From: Patiriisocius sp047731265
GTDB lineage: Bacteria; Bacteroidota; Bacteroidia; Flavobacteriales; Flavobacteriaceae
Assembly (NCBI RefSeq): GCF_047731265.1
Contig: NZ_CP159835.1
Coordinates: forward strand, 682,001 to 746,000
Direction of reading: 5' to 3'
DNA: 64,000 nt
This document shows, in pieces, positions 36,971 to 45,246 of this stretch. Below the pieces are notes generated by a model. It did not search any database. It was not told the DNA's origin and worked only from the letters and a program-made list of their open reading frames with translations. The position numbers were made by a program, and so were the translations under genes. The stretch's first letter is position 1. Each line of letters starts with the position of its first letter.

Positions 36971-36989
36971 CTTTAAACAATCATTTTTC

Positions 36990-38099
36990 ATGAAGTATTA
37001 TATAATCGCTGGGGAGGCTTCTGGAGATTTGCACGGTGCAAACTTGATGAAAGCGCTCCTAAAAAAAGAGCCAAATGCCGAAATCAGGTTTTGGGGTGGC
37101 GATTTAATGAAAAATGTTGGTGGAACTTTAGTTACTCATTACAAAGAGCGCGCCTTTATGGGCTTTACTGAAGTACTCTCCAACCTTAACAAAATTTTTA
37201 AATTCATCTCTCAGTGCAAAAAAGACATCGAAACGTTTGCACCCGATGCGCTCATATTTATTGATAATTCTGGCTTCAATCTCCGCATTGCGAAATGGGC
37301 CAAACCAAAAGGATACAAAACACATTATTATATTAGCCCTCAAGTTTGGGCTTCGCGAGCCAGTCGCGTAAAAACAATCAAAGCTACGGTAGATCACATG
37401 TATGTAGTACTTCCATTTGTAGAAGATTTTTATAAAAAATATGATTATCCAGTGCACTTTGTAGGCCATCCATTAGTAGATGGTATTGCAAACAGAGTCC
37501 TTATAGATCCTAAAAAATTTAGAGAAGAGCACGGCCTAAACGACACCCCTATTATTGCACTATTACCTGGCAGCCGCAAACAAGAAATCTCAAAAATGCT
37601 TGAAGTGATGTTATCTGTTGTTGATGATTTTAGCGGTTATCAATTTGTCATCGCAGGGGCACCAAGTCAAGAAGAAGCATTTTACCGGTCTTTTATAAAA
37701 AAAGAAAATGTACATTTAATACTCAATAAGACCTATAATTTATTGTCTGTTTCACACGCCGCTCTTGTTACTTCGGGCACAGCTACTTTAGAAACAGCAC
37801 TTTTTAAGGTGCCTCAAGTGGTTTGTTATAAGGGGAGTAGAATTTCCTACGAAATAGCAAAGCGAATTATTAAATTGAAGTATATATCATTAGTAAATCT
37901 TATTCTCGATAAAAAAGCTGTAACCGAATTGATACAAACAGATTTTAATAAAAAAAGACTTACCGAAGAACTCCAAAAAATATTAGACGACTCCGAGCGC
38001 GCCAGCTTATTTTTAGATTATTATAATCTTGAAAAAAAGCTGGGTGGAAAAGGTGCTAGCGAGAAAACCGCAGGCCTAATTATTGAGTCATTAAAATAA
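36990..38099 (+). CDS. lpxB: Lipid-A-disaccharide synthase
   Basis: 369-residue GT19 enzyme joining UDP-2,3-diacylglucosamine to lipid X in lipid A synthesis. The N-terminus YYIIAGEASGDLHGANLMKA is diagnostic. Further matches are HYYISPQVWASRASRVKTIK, VGHPLVDG and LLPGSRKQEISKML. It acts at the cytoplasmic membrane face. It follows the small membrane protein by 19 bp. Confidence 0.96.
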   Translation: MKYYIIAGEASGDLHGANLMKALLKKEPNAEIRFWGGDLMKNVGGTLVTHYKERAFMGFTEVLSNLNKIFKFISQCKKDIETFAPDALIFIDNSGFNLRIAKWAKPKGYKTHYYISPQVWASRASRVKTIKATVDHMYVVLPFVEDFYKKYDYPVHFVGHPLVDGIANRVLIDPKKFREEHGLNDTPIIALLPGSRKQEISKMLEVMLSVVDDFSGYQFVIAGAPSQEEAFYRSFIKKENVHLILNKTYNLLSVSHAALVTSGTATLETALFKVPQVVCYKGSRISYEIAKRIIKLKYISLVNLILDKKAVTELIQTDFNKKRLTEELQKILDDSERASLFLDYYNLEKKLGGKGASEKTAGLIIESLK

Positions 38100-38139
38100 A
38101 TAGTACTTTTCTTTGTTATTAAACCATACTGCTTCCCAA

Positions 38140-38640
38140 ATGACAAAATATTTTACGGTTCTATTAATAGCCTTACTAATGGCTTCCTGCGGAAGTTCAA
38201 AATCTACTAAAACCACTTCAAAAAGAGACGTTATAACATCTAGAACCTACAATAAAGGAGCTTCCAGAAATATTGTTAATTTCGCAAAAACCTTCAAAGG
38301 CACCAAGTATAAATATGGTGGCACTACCCGCAAAGGAATGGATTGTTCAGGGCTTGTCTTTGTTGCATTTAGAAAGGAAAATATTTCACTACCGCGCGTT
38401 TCAAGAAATATGGCAAAGCGAGGAAAAAAAATTTCGCCCTCAAAAGCAAACGAGGGTGATTTAGTTTTTTTTAGAACTAATAAAAATAAGAAGACAATAA
38501 ACCATGTAGGATTGGTCACATCTACTAAAAATGGCACTTTACAATTTATACATAGTACCACCCGACGCGGTGTAATTATATCGTCATTAGATGAACGTTA
38601 TTGGAAAGATGCGTTTGTCGAAGTTAGAACTATGCTATAA
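38140..38640 (+). CDS. NlpC/P60 family lipoprotein (C40 peptidase)
   Basis: 166 residues from ATG 38140, which gives the lipoprotein signal MTKYFTVLLIALLMASCGSS (lipid Cys17). The catalytic domain shows Cys69 in MDCSGLVFVAF, His122 in NHVGLV and His138 in FIHSTT, with the usual GTKYKYGG lead. It cuts gamma-D-Glu-diaminopimelate links in cell-wall peptides, probably in wall remodelling. It is close behind lpxB and could be part of its transcript. Confidence 0.9.
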   Translation: MTKYFTVLLIALLMASCGSSKSTKTTSKRDVITSRTYNKGASRNIVNFAKTFKGTKYKYGGTTRKGMDCSGLVFVAFRKENISLPRVSRNMAKRGKKISPSKANEGDLVFFRTNKNKKTINHVGLVTSTKNGTLQFIHSTTRRGVIISSLDERYWKDAFVEVRTML

Positions 38641-38738
38641 CTATATTCTTCTTAAAGCCACACGCTAAACAAGTTAACCGTTTTTATTTCTTATATTTAA
38701 TAGTCTTAACAAGCATTAAGGCTTTTGGAATCTATTTT

Positions 38739-40778
38739 TTGAAATATTACAATAGTATTATCTTACATATTGCTGTGGTCTTTGCCATAGGAATTACTTC
38801 AGGATATTGGCTAGCAGAGGCGCTACCAATGGCACTCCCATTACTAGTATTACTATTGGCTTTATTATTTGTTTCTTGGATACTAGCACGGAAACAACTT
38901 TTCAGCAATCCATTTTTTGGAATTACACTTTATAGCTTAGTTTTTACTTTAGGCTTTACGGGGTACCAAATGCAACTGCCAAAATTTCAAACTACCCATT
39001 TCGCAAATACTTCTTTTTTAGAAACCGAAAACTTCCTTCAAATCAAAATTACCGAAGTACTCAAACCAGATTTATACAACAATAAATATATTGGCAACAT
39101 TGCCTATTTAAACAACCAGAAACAAAGCGGAAAACTACTAATTTCGATTCAAAAAGACAGTGCCAATAGACCCATAAAAATTGATAATACAATCCTAATT
39201 TCAACTAAAATTGAAAAAATACCAATGGCAAAAAATCCATTTCAGTTTGATTATAAAAGCTATATGGAATCACTTGGTGTGTATTATCAATTAAAAACTA
39301 CCTATCCTCAGATTCTAAAGATTACTAAAGGCACTCCCACTTTAATTGGTCGAGCACAAGAATTGCGAACCTATGTAATTTCAAAATTAAAAGAATCGCC
39401 TATTGCCGAAAGAGAACTTGCAATTATTCAAGCTTTAATATTAGGCGACAAAAGGGATGTTGACAAAGAACTATATGCGCAGTATGCAGCAGCGGGAGCA
39501 GTTCATATTTTGGCCGTATCTGGTTTACACGTAGGGGTCATTTTTTTAATACTACAAACATTACTGCTGCCACTCAAAAGATTTAAAAACGGAACTCTCA
39601 TTCGGAGCATTCTTATTGTATTCCTATTGTGGGAGTATGCCTTTTTTACAGGATTATCACCCTCGGTGTCCCGAGCAGTTACTATGTTTTCATTCTTGGC
39701 TTTAGCCGGGATATTTCATCGAAAAACGAGTACCATTAACACCTTAGCATTATCATTTTTAGTGTTGTTGATTTACAATCCATTGTTGCTTTTTCATGTT
39801 GGCTTTCAATTGAGTTATGCGGCTGTCTTGAGTATTTTACTCATTCAACCCAAGCTCTCTGCATATTATCAGCCTCGAAATTATTTTAAACGATTGTTCT
39901 GGGGAATAATAACGGTCACCTCAGCCGCTCAACTAGGAATTATCCCTTTGAGTTTGTATTACTTTCATCAATTTCCCGGCTTATTCTTTATAACCAATAT
40001 TGTTATTTTACCTTTCTTAGCGCTTCTGCTAAGTACTGGTGTTTTTATCGTTCTTTTAGCAAGTTTTAATATACTCCCAAATTGGTTAGCAACGAGCTAT
40101 GGTAGCGTCATAAAATGGCTCAATCATTTTGTGGGCTGGATTGCGGGACAAGAAGATTTTTTGTGGCGAGAAATTTCATTTTCCAAAATAAAAGTAATCG
40201 CCTTCTATCTGGTTTTATTTTGCTTGTGGATGCTTTGGCGAAAATTTGATTTTAAAAACCTTGCCATTAGTTTGATTTCTATTGCAATACTAACAAGCAG
40301 CTTTATTTGGGATGATTACAACACATCACAAAATACACTCACCATATTCCAGAAAAATAGAAAGACATTAATAACTGCACAAAACACCCATCATTTAAAT
40401 ATTTTTTCAAATGATTCAATCATAAATCACATCGAAAAATATCCATTGAAAGGATATTACATTGGCAATGGTATTTCTCAAATTACAAGATCAAAAATCC
40501 CAAGTGTTTTTGCATTTGGCGAACAAAACTTTATTGTAGTAGACAGTCTGGGATTGTATCCTAAATATATTGAAAGAGCAGCACTCATTTTAACCTACAG
40601 TCCAAAGATTAACTTAGTTCGGGTTATTGATAGTCTACAGCCATCGATTTTAATTGCTGACGGCTCCAACTACAAATCTTATGTAGCGCGATGGAAACAA
40701 ACCTGTTTGAACAAAAAAATCCCTTTTCACAGTACATATGAAAAGGGAGCTTATGCTGTAAAGATTCCAAAAAAATAA
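38739..40778 (+). CDS. comEC: ComEC/Rec2-family competence protein, no metallo-hydrolase domain
   Basis: 679 residues. The start is TTG 38739 (reading LKYYNSIILHIAVVFAIGIT); no nearby ATG fits. Domains: an N-terminal membrane pair, a DUF4131-type OB-like part (about 85-190), then the competence membrane domain with AVSGLHVGVIFLIL, FFTGLSPSVSRAVTMF, HVGFQLSYAAVLSILLI, and PLSLYYFHQFPGLFF. The C-terminal 150 residues lack the HxHxDH metallo-beta-lactamase motif of full-length ComEC, although a reduced, related fold may remain. The protein forms the inner-membrane DNA channel in transformation, here presumably without its own nuclease. Confidence 0.88.
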   Translation: MKYYNSIILHIAVVFAIGITSGYWLAEALPMALPLLVLLLALLFVSWILARKQLFSNPFFGITLYSLVFTLGFTGYQMQLPKFQTTHFANTSFLETENFLQIKITEVLKPDLYNNKYIGNIAYLNNQKQSGKLLISIQKDSANRPIKIDNTILISTKIEKIPMAKNPFQFDYKSYMESLGVYYQLKTTYPQILKITKGTPTLIGRAQELRTYVISKLKESPIAERELAIIQALILGDKRDVDKELYAQYAAAGAVHILAVSGLHVGVIFLILQTLLLPLKRFKNGTLIRSILIVFLLWEYAFFTGLSPSVSRAVTMFSFLALAGIFHRKTSTINTLALSFLVLLIYNPLLLFHVGFQLSYAAVLSILLIQPKLSAYYQPRNYFKRLFWGIITVTSAAQLGIIPLSLYYFHQFPGLFFITNIVILPFLALLLSTGVFIVLLASFNILPNWLATSYGSVIKWLNHFVGWIAGQEDFLWREISFSKIKVIAFYLVLFCLWMLWRKFDFKNLAISLISIAILTSSFIWDDYNTSQNTLTIFQKNRKTLITAQNTHHLNIFSNDSIINHIEKYPLKGYYIGNGISQITRSKIPSVFAFGEQNFIVVDSLGLYPKYIERAALILTYSPKINLVRVIDSLQPSILIADGSNYKSYVARWKQTCLNKKIPFHSTYEKGAYAVKIPKK

Positions 40779-40825
40779 TCTCGATAACCATCGGGATCAA
40801 ATTTCAAGAAAAACCATTCTTTATG

Positions 40826-41362
40826 TCAAAATGTACTTTTAAAATTTTCTTGATATTTTTTCCAACTTGAAGCGGTGTTGACTTTTTTATAGTCATTAGT
40901 AGCCACCATTTTTAAATATAATTCTAGTTCTTTTGGTGTTTTATATCCAGGAACTGCTTGTATTATATTACCGTCTTCTTCAAAGAAGACTATACTGGGA
41001 TAGCCTTGTAATTTGAGTGCATCAGCAAAAAAGTGTGTAGTGTTTTTAGTAAAACCTTCTCGGTAATTTGGATTTGTATAGGTGAAATCTTTATAGGTAA
41101 CAGATTCGGTTCCTTCCGCATTAAACTTTACTGGATAGAAGTTTTTATTAATATACCTGATGACTTTCTTATTACTGAATGTTTTTTTATCCATCTGTTT
41201 GCAAGCGCCACACCAATTGGTGTATACATCCATAAAAATTTTCTTAGAATTTAACTTTTGAGCAGCTAATGCTTTATCCATAGACATCCAATTAATGCCT
41301 TTTTGTGCAGTCGCTCCATAACTTATCAAAGCGACCCCTATTATTAAAATAATTTTTTGCAT
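40826..41362 (-). CDS. Secreted thioredoxin-fold protein (CGAC)
   Basis: 178 residues from the start at 41362 (MQKIILIIGVALISYGATAQ is a signal peptide; the longer frame to 41428 runs back into the upstream gene). The active site is NWCGACKQMDKKTFS, in a DUF255/DsbD-gamma-like thioredoxin domain with the cis-Pro region LQGYPSIVFFEEDG. It is a tandem paralogue of the next gene upstream, sharing INWM-MD-AL-AQ and the ELYLK ending. A periplasmic disulfide-exchange role is likely. Confidence 0.85.
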   Translation of the reverse strand: MQKIILIIGVALISYGATAQKGINWMSMDKALAAQKLNSKKIFMDVYTNWCGACKQMDKKTFSNKKVIRYINKNFYPVKFNAEGTESVTYKDFTYTNPNYREGFTKNTTHFFADALKLQGYPSIVFFEEDGNIIQAVPGYKTPKELELYLKMVATNDYKKVNTASSWKKYQENFKSTF

Positions 41363-41387
41363 ACTATAATTATGATTGAACAGTCTT

Positions 41388-41936
41388 TTACCCTTTAAAA
41401 GCTGGCTTAAAATTTTCGGAATACGCATTAAACGCTTCTTGTGTTTTTAAATTAAGATGCGCTTCTGTGGCAAATAACTTTAAATAGAGTTCCAATTGTT
41501 GTGGCGTACGATAACTCTTTACTGCAGTTAGTAATTCCCCCTTTTTATTTAAAAAAACAACAGTGGGATAGGCTCGAATCCCTAGGTGTGTGGCAAATTG
41601 ATGTTGTGAATTTCTTCGCATTGCTTTTGCAGGATCATACTTTGGGTTGCTAAATGAATTTTCTAAATAAGCCACAGGCTCATCGCCTTCAGCATTAAAC
41701 TTTACCGCATAATAGTGTTCATTAACATAAGCTGCAAAATCTTCATTGCTAAATGTATTCCTATCCAGCATTTTGCATGGACCACACCAATTGGTATACA
41801 TATCAATGAATATAGGTTTTGGATTTTTCACCTGTGCAGTCAGTGCGTCGTTCATAGGCATCCAATTAATTTTACCTTGCGCCAGTAATGAAATAGTAGA
41901 AGCCACTAGCAATACTAAGAGTACTATATGTTTCAT
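41388..41936 (-). CDS. Secreted thioredoxin-fold protein (CGPC)
   Basis: 182 residues: signal peptide MKHIVLLVLLVASTISLLAQ, active site NWCGPCKMLDRNTFS, cis-Pro segment IRAYPTVVFLNKKG. It is the first of two tandem copies 25 bp apart. CGPC is the classical thioredoxin active site, whereas the sister copy has CGAC, which should shift its redox potential. Both end with a similar helix (EAFNAYSENFKPAF and SWKKYQENFKSTF). Confidence 0.87.
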   Translation of the reverse strand: MKHIVLLVLLVASTISLLAQGKINWMPMNDALTAQVKNPKPIFIDMYTNWCGPCKMLDRNTFSNEDFAAYVNEHYYAVKFNAEGDEPVAYLENSFSNPKYDPAKAMRRNSQHQFATHLGIRAYPTVVFLNKKGELLTAVKSYRTPQQLELYLKLFATEAHLNLKTQEAFNAYSENFKPAFKG

Positions 41937-41971
41937 AATTATATATTATTGAATTATTACAATACTGAAAC

Positions 41972-42003
41972 AAAAAACGTTCCAAAAATATGGAACGTTT
42001 TTT
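41972..42003 (-). terminator. Bidirectional-looking terminator after the POT transporter
   Basis: A 13-bp stem, AAAAAACGTTCCA (41972-41984) and TGGAACGTTTTTT (41991-42003), with a 6-nt loop. It ends the leftward peptide-transporter transcript. The A/T-rich outer stem would also serve plus-strand transcripts. Confidence 0.8.
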
Positions 42004-42025
42004 TGTTATTAAAATTGTGATGAAT

Positions 42026-43774
42026 TTATCTAACTCCGTGCATAAGTTTCTTGATAACTGGATATAGAAGTGCCGATAAGACTCCCAATCCTACTGCGAC
42101 TGCTGTAAGTATCCAGAAAAAATAACTCAGTCCTTCAGTTTGCGCAATACCTTCTGAAGCTTCCCCAAATACACCAGCCAGTTTCATACCTATTGCTACC
42201 GCTAAATACCATACTCCGAACATCATTGCAATCATTCGTCCTGGAACTAATTTACTTACATAAGACAATGCTACGGGTGAAATACAAAGCTCCCCCATTG
42301 TATGGAAAAAGTATACTAAAATCAACCATATCATACTTACCGCTGCTGTCTCTGCACCGGCAGGAATATCAGATGCTCCTATTGCAACACACGCCATACC
42401 AATCCCTAAAAGAATCATACCGATAGCATATTTCATATTCGCATTTGGGTTATATTTACTCTCCCACCATTTAGAAAAAAGAGGCGCCATTGCTATAATG
42501 AATAATGAATTTAAAACTCCAAACCAAGAGGCCGGAACCTCAGCAATATCCTTTTGAAATTCAGTAAACAACATCCAAATAGCTATTATCCATATAATTA
42601 CAAAACTTAATGCCAAAAATATATTTGACAGCGCATACTTAGCAAATGTTTTCTTAAACAACAACCATAACACCCAAGTTATAATACCAAGAGGAATTAG
42701 GGTCATTAATGAATTAACAACTTTAAAAATCAAAGCTGTATCACCTTCTAAAACTCTTTGCGTATAATCTCGAGCAAAAATGGTCAAAGAACTGGGAGCT
42801 TGTTCAAAAATTGCCCAAAAGAAAATTGTTATAAACGCAAAAAACACAACCGCTATCATTCGATCTCTAACGATACGTGTGTATTTTGGAATCCTTACAA
42901 TCAACAATAATATAAATAATATCAAGGCAAAAATTATAATTACATTTGGACCAGATATTCCAAAAGCTTCAAAATCAAAAAGATTGTATTCACCATTACT
43001 GATTTTTGCCACAGGATCATTCAAAATCCAAGCTAGACCTAATACAGAAGAAACCGCAATCAAGACTAACTGAAATGGAGTAAAAGGGTTTAACTTATTC
43101 TCATCTAAAGAAACATCTATTGTTTCATCAATTTCTTTAGAAGGTTTTGTTCCTATATCGCCAAAGATTTCTTTTGCAAACCAAAACTGCAATAAACCAA
43201 ACAACATAAAAATTCCTGCTATCCCAAATCCCCAGCTCCAGCCTATTGTTTCCCCTAGATATCCACAAAGCAAAATCCCTAGAAACGCTCCAGCATTAAC
43301 ACCCATATAAAAAATAGTATAAGCTCCATCCTTTTTCTCAGGTTTATCTGCGTACATTTCTGATATAATTGAAGTCATATTTGGCTTAAAGAAACCACTT
43401 CCAAAAACAAGTAATGTTAACCCCGTATAAATGAAAAAAGGAGTTTCGACCGCCATAGCACCGTGGCCTAAGGTCATAAGCAAAGCCCCGATGACTACTG
43501 CCCATCTGTATCCAATTTTTTTATCTGCCATATAACCACCCAATAACGTGGATAAATAAACTAAAGAGGTATAGGTCCCAAAAATTGCAAACGCATGTTC
43601 TCTAGGCCACCCCCAACCACCATCCATTAATGATGCAGTAAAAAACATAACCAATAAAGCACGCATTCCGTAATAAGAGAATCGTTCCCACATTTCTGTA
43701 AAGAATAAAACAAATAAACCAGCTGGGTGGCCTATAACTTTGTCTTTAAATAAATTTTCAATATCTGTACTCAT
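42026..43774 (-). CDS. POT/PTR family peptide transporter (long form)
   Basis: 582-residue proton-coupled oligopeptide transporter with about 14 helices. POT signatures: EMWERFSYYGMRALLV near 27-42, GGYMADKKIGYRWAVVIG around 79-96, and FYMGVNAGAFLGILLCGYLG (about 152-171). The C-terminal half has GELCISPVALSYVSKLVPGR. It imports di- and tripeptides. It follows a second POT gene (43839-45224) in the same direction; this copy carries about 120 extra residues in the middle, forming additional helices. Confidence 0.95.
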   Translation of the reverse strand: MSTDIENLFKDKVIGHPAGLFVLFFTEMWERFSYYGMRALLVMFFTASLMDGGWGWPREHAFAIFGTYTSLVYLSTLLGGYMADKKIGYRWAVVIGALLMTLGHGAMAVETPFFIYTGLTLLVFGSGFFKPNMTSIISEMYADKPEKKDGAYTIFYMGVNAGAFLGILLCGYLGETIGWSWGFGIAGIFMLFGLLQFWFAKEIFGDIGTKPSKEIDETIDVSLDENKLNPFTPFQLVLIAVSSVLGLAWILNDPVAKISNGEYNLFDFEAFGISGPNVIIIFALILFILLLIVRIPKYTRIVRDRMIAVVFFAFITIFFWAIFEQAPSSLTIFARDYTQRVLEGDTALIFKVVNSLMTLIPLGIITWVLWLLFKKTFAKYALSNIFLALSFVIIWIIAIWMLFTEFQKDIAEVPASWFGVLNSLFIIAMAPLFSKWWESKYNPNANMKYAIGMILLGIGMACVAIGASDIPAGAETAAVSMIWLILVYFFHTMGELCISPVALSYVSKLVPGRMIAMMFGVWYLAVAIGMKLAGVFGEASEGIAQTEGLSYFFWILTAVAVGLGVLSALLYPVIKKLMHGVR

Positions 43775-43838
43775 ATAATTGATTTTAAGTGAATGGTAAA
43801 AACAGAAAAACTTTATAGAAAAATATTAGATAAATTTT

Positions 43839-45224
43839 TTAATTGTCTGCTAATTCAAAACCTTCAGCTTCGTCATGCATTACTCTTTCATTATCTTCTG
43901 CCCCATGTGTTAGTTTTTCTAATTTTTTACGGAATACCATTACCAACAATCCAAAAATAACACAGAACACAGCAATACCCGTGAAAATTGTAAATTCCCC
44001 TAGTGATTCTGAAGCTTCTCCTAACAATCCAGCTAATTTATTTCCAAAGCCAGTCATTGCAAAATAAACACCCATCATTAGAGAGGCGTATTTTAGAGGG
44101 GCCAATTTTGTAATATAAGATAAGGCAACTGGAGAAATGCAAAGTTCACCGACCGTATGGAATAAATATGCTAAAACCAACCAGTACATTGCAGAAGACC
44201 CGTTTGTTTCATATTGACCAGCAGCAGCGGTCATAAAAAAGAAACCAGTACCCATTATTATAAGTCCAATTATCATTTTAAATAATGAAGTAGACACCTT
44301 CCCTTTTAATTTTCTAGCTGCCCAATATGCTGCAACACTAGTCCCTAAGAAAATAATAAACATTGCATTTAACGATTGGAACCAAGAGGCAGGAACTTCC
44401 CAACCCATTAACATTCGATTTGTTTTTTCGGAAGCATAGATATTCATCAATCCCCCAGCCTGTTCAAAAGCACCCCAAAAAACGATTACTAATAAGAAAG
44501 AAATAAACAAAACAACAACTCGATCTTTCTCTATTTTAGTTAAAGGTTTTTTCATTGCCGCTTTTTCTTCTTCATTTTCTGAAGCTCCTAAGAAGTTTCC
44601 AACGTTTTTTAAATGTTTTTGTCCTGCAAGATATTGTACGAGACCCAATGCCATTCCTATGCCAGCTAAACCGAATCCATAATGCCAACCGTGAACCTCT
44701 CCAACATAACCAACTATTAAAGCGGCTAAAAATGCTCCTACGTTGATACCTATATAAAATATTGTAAATCCTTTATCCCTTCTTATATCTCCTTGTTTGT
44801 AGAGACCACCAACCATTGTTGAAATATTCGGTTTCAATAAACCAACACCTCCAATAATAAGCCCAAGACCGGTATAAAAGGCCCACATTTGTTCTACTGC
44901 CAAGATACTATGTCCAGCAACTAGTAAAACCCCACCGTACAACACAGCCCTTTTCTGTCCAAAAAATTTATCTGCAAGCCAACCGCCAGGAATAGAAGCT
45001 ACATATACTAGCATTGTATACCAACCATAGAGAGCCAGGGCTTCCCCATTACTCCAACCTAACCCCACATTATCACCAGATGTGGCTGCTACTAAATAAA
45101 GCACTAAAATTGCGCGCATTCCATAGTAGGAAAACCGTTCCCACATTTCTGTAAAAAATAGAACGTAAAGTCCTACTGGATGACCAAATAACTCTTTTTG
45201 TTTAGGTTGTACTGCTGTTGACAT
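43839..45224 (-). CDS. POT/PTR family peptide transporter (short form)
   Basis: 461 residues, about 12 helices. Same signatures as its neighbour: EMWERFSYYGMRAILVLYLV, IPGGWLADKFFGQKRAVLYG, FYIGINVGAFLAALIVGYVG and GELCISPVALSYITKLAPL. It should import di/tripeptides with protons. It lies 22 bp downstream of the dipeptidyl-peptidase gene, so peptides released by the peptidase can be taken up by products of the same transcript. The C-terminal tail is acidic (DNERVMHDEAEGFELAD). Confidence 0.95.
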   Translation of the reverse strand: MSTAVQPKQKELFGHPVGLYVLFFTEMWERFSYYGMRAILVLYLVAATSGDNVGLGWSNGEALALYGWYTMLVYVASIPGGWLADKFFGQKRAVLYGGVLLVAGHSILAVEQMWAFYTGLGLIIGGVGLLKPNISTMVGGLYKQGDIRRDKGFTIFYIGINVGAFLAALIVGYVGEVHGWHYGFGLAGIGMALGLVQYLAGQKHLKNVGNFLGASENEEEKAAMKKPLTKIEKDRVVVLFISFLLVIVFWGAFEQAGGLMNIYASEKTNRMLMGWEVPASWFQSLNAMFIIFLGTSVAAYWAARKLKGKVSTSLFKMIIGLIIMGTGFFFMTAAAGQYETNGSSAMYWLVLAYLFHTVGELCISPVALSYITKLAPLKYASLMMGVYFAMTGFGNKLAGLLGEASESLGEFTIFTGIAVFCVIFGLLVMVFRKKLEKLTHGAEDNERVMHDEAEGFELADN

Positions 45225-45246
45225 AATTATTTGTTTTGGTTAGTAA

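Noticed and set aside
40779..40825. Hairpin ATCTCGAT-AACC-ATCGGGAT after comEC
   Set aside because: The stem is short, contains a G-U pair and has no T-run, so I do not call it a terminator.
41363..41428. Longer start for the second thioredoxin
   Set aside because: It overlaps the end of the upstream paralogue and would place 22 basic residues before the signal peptide.
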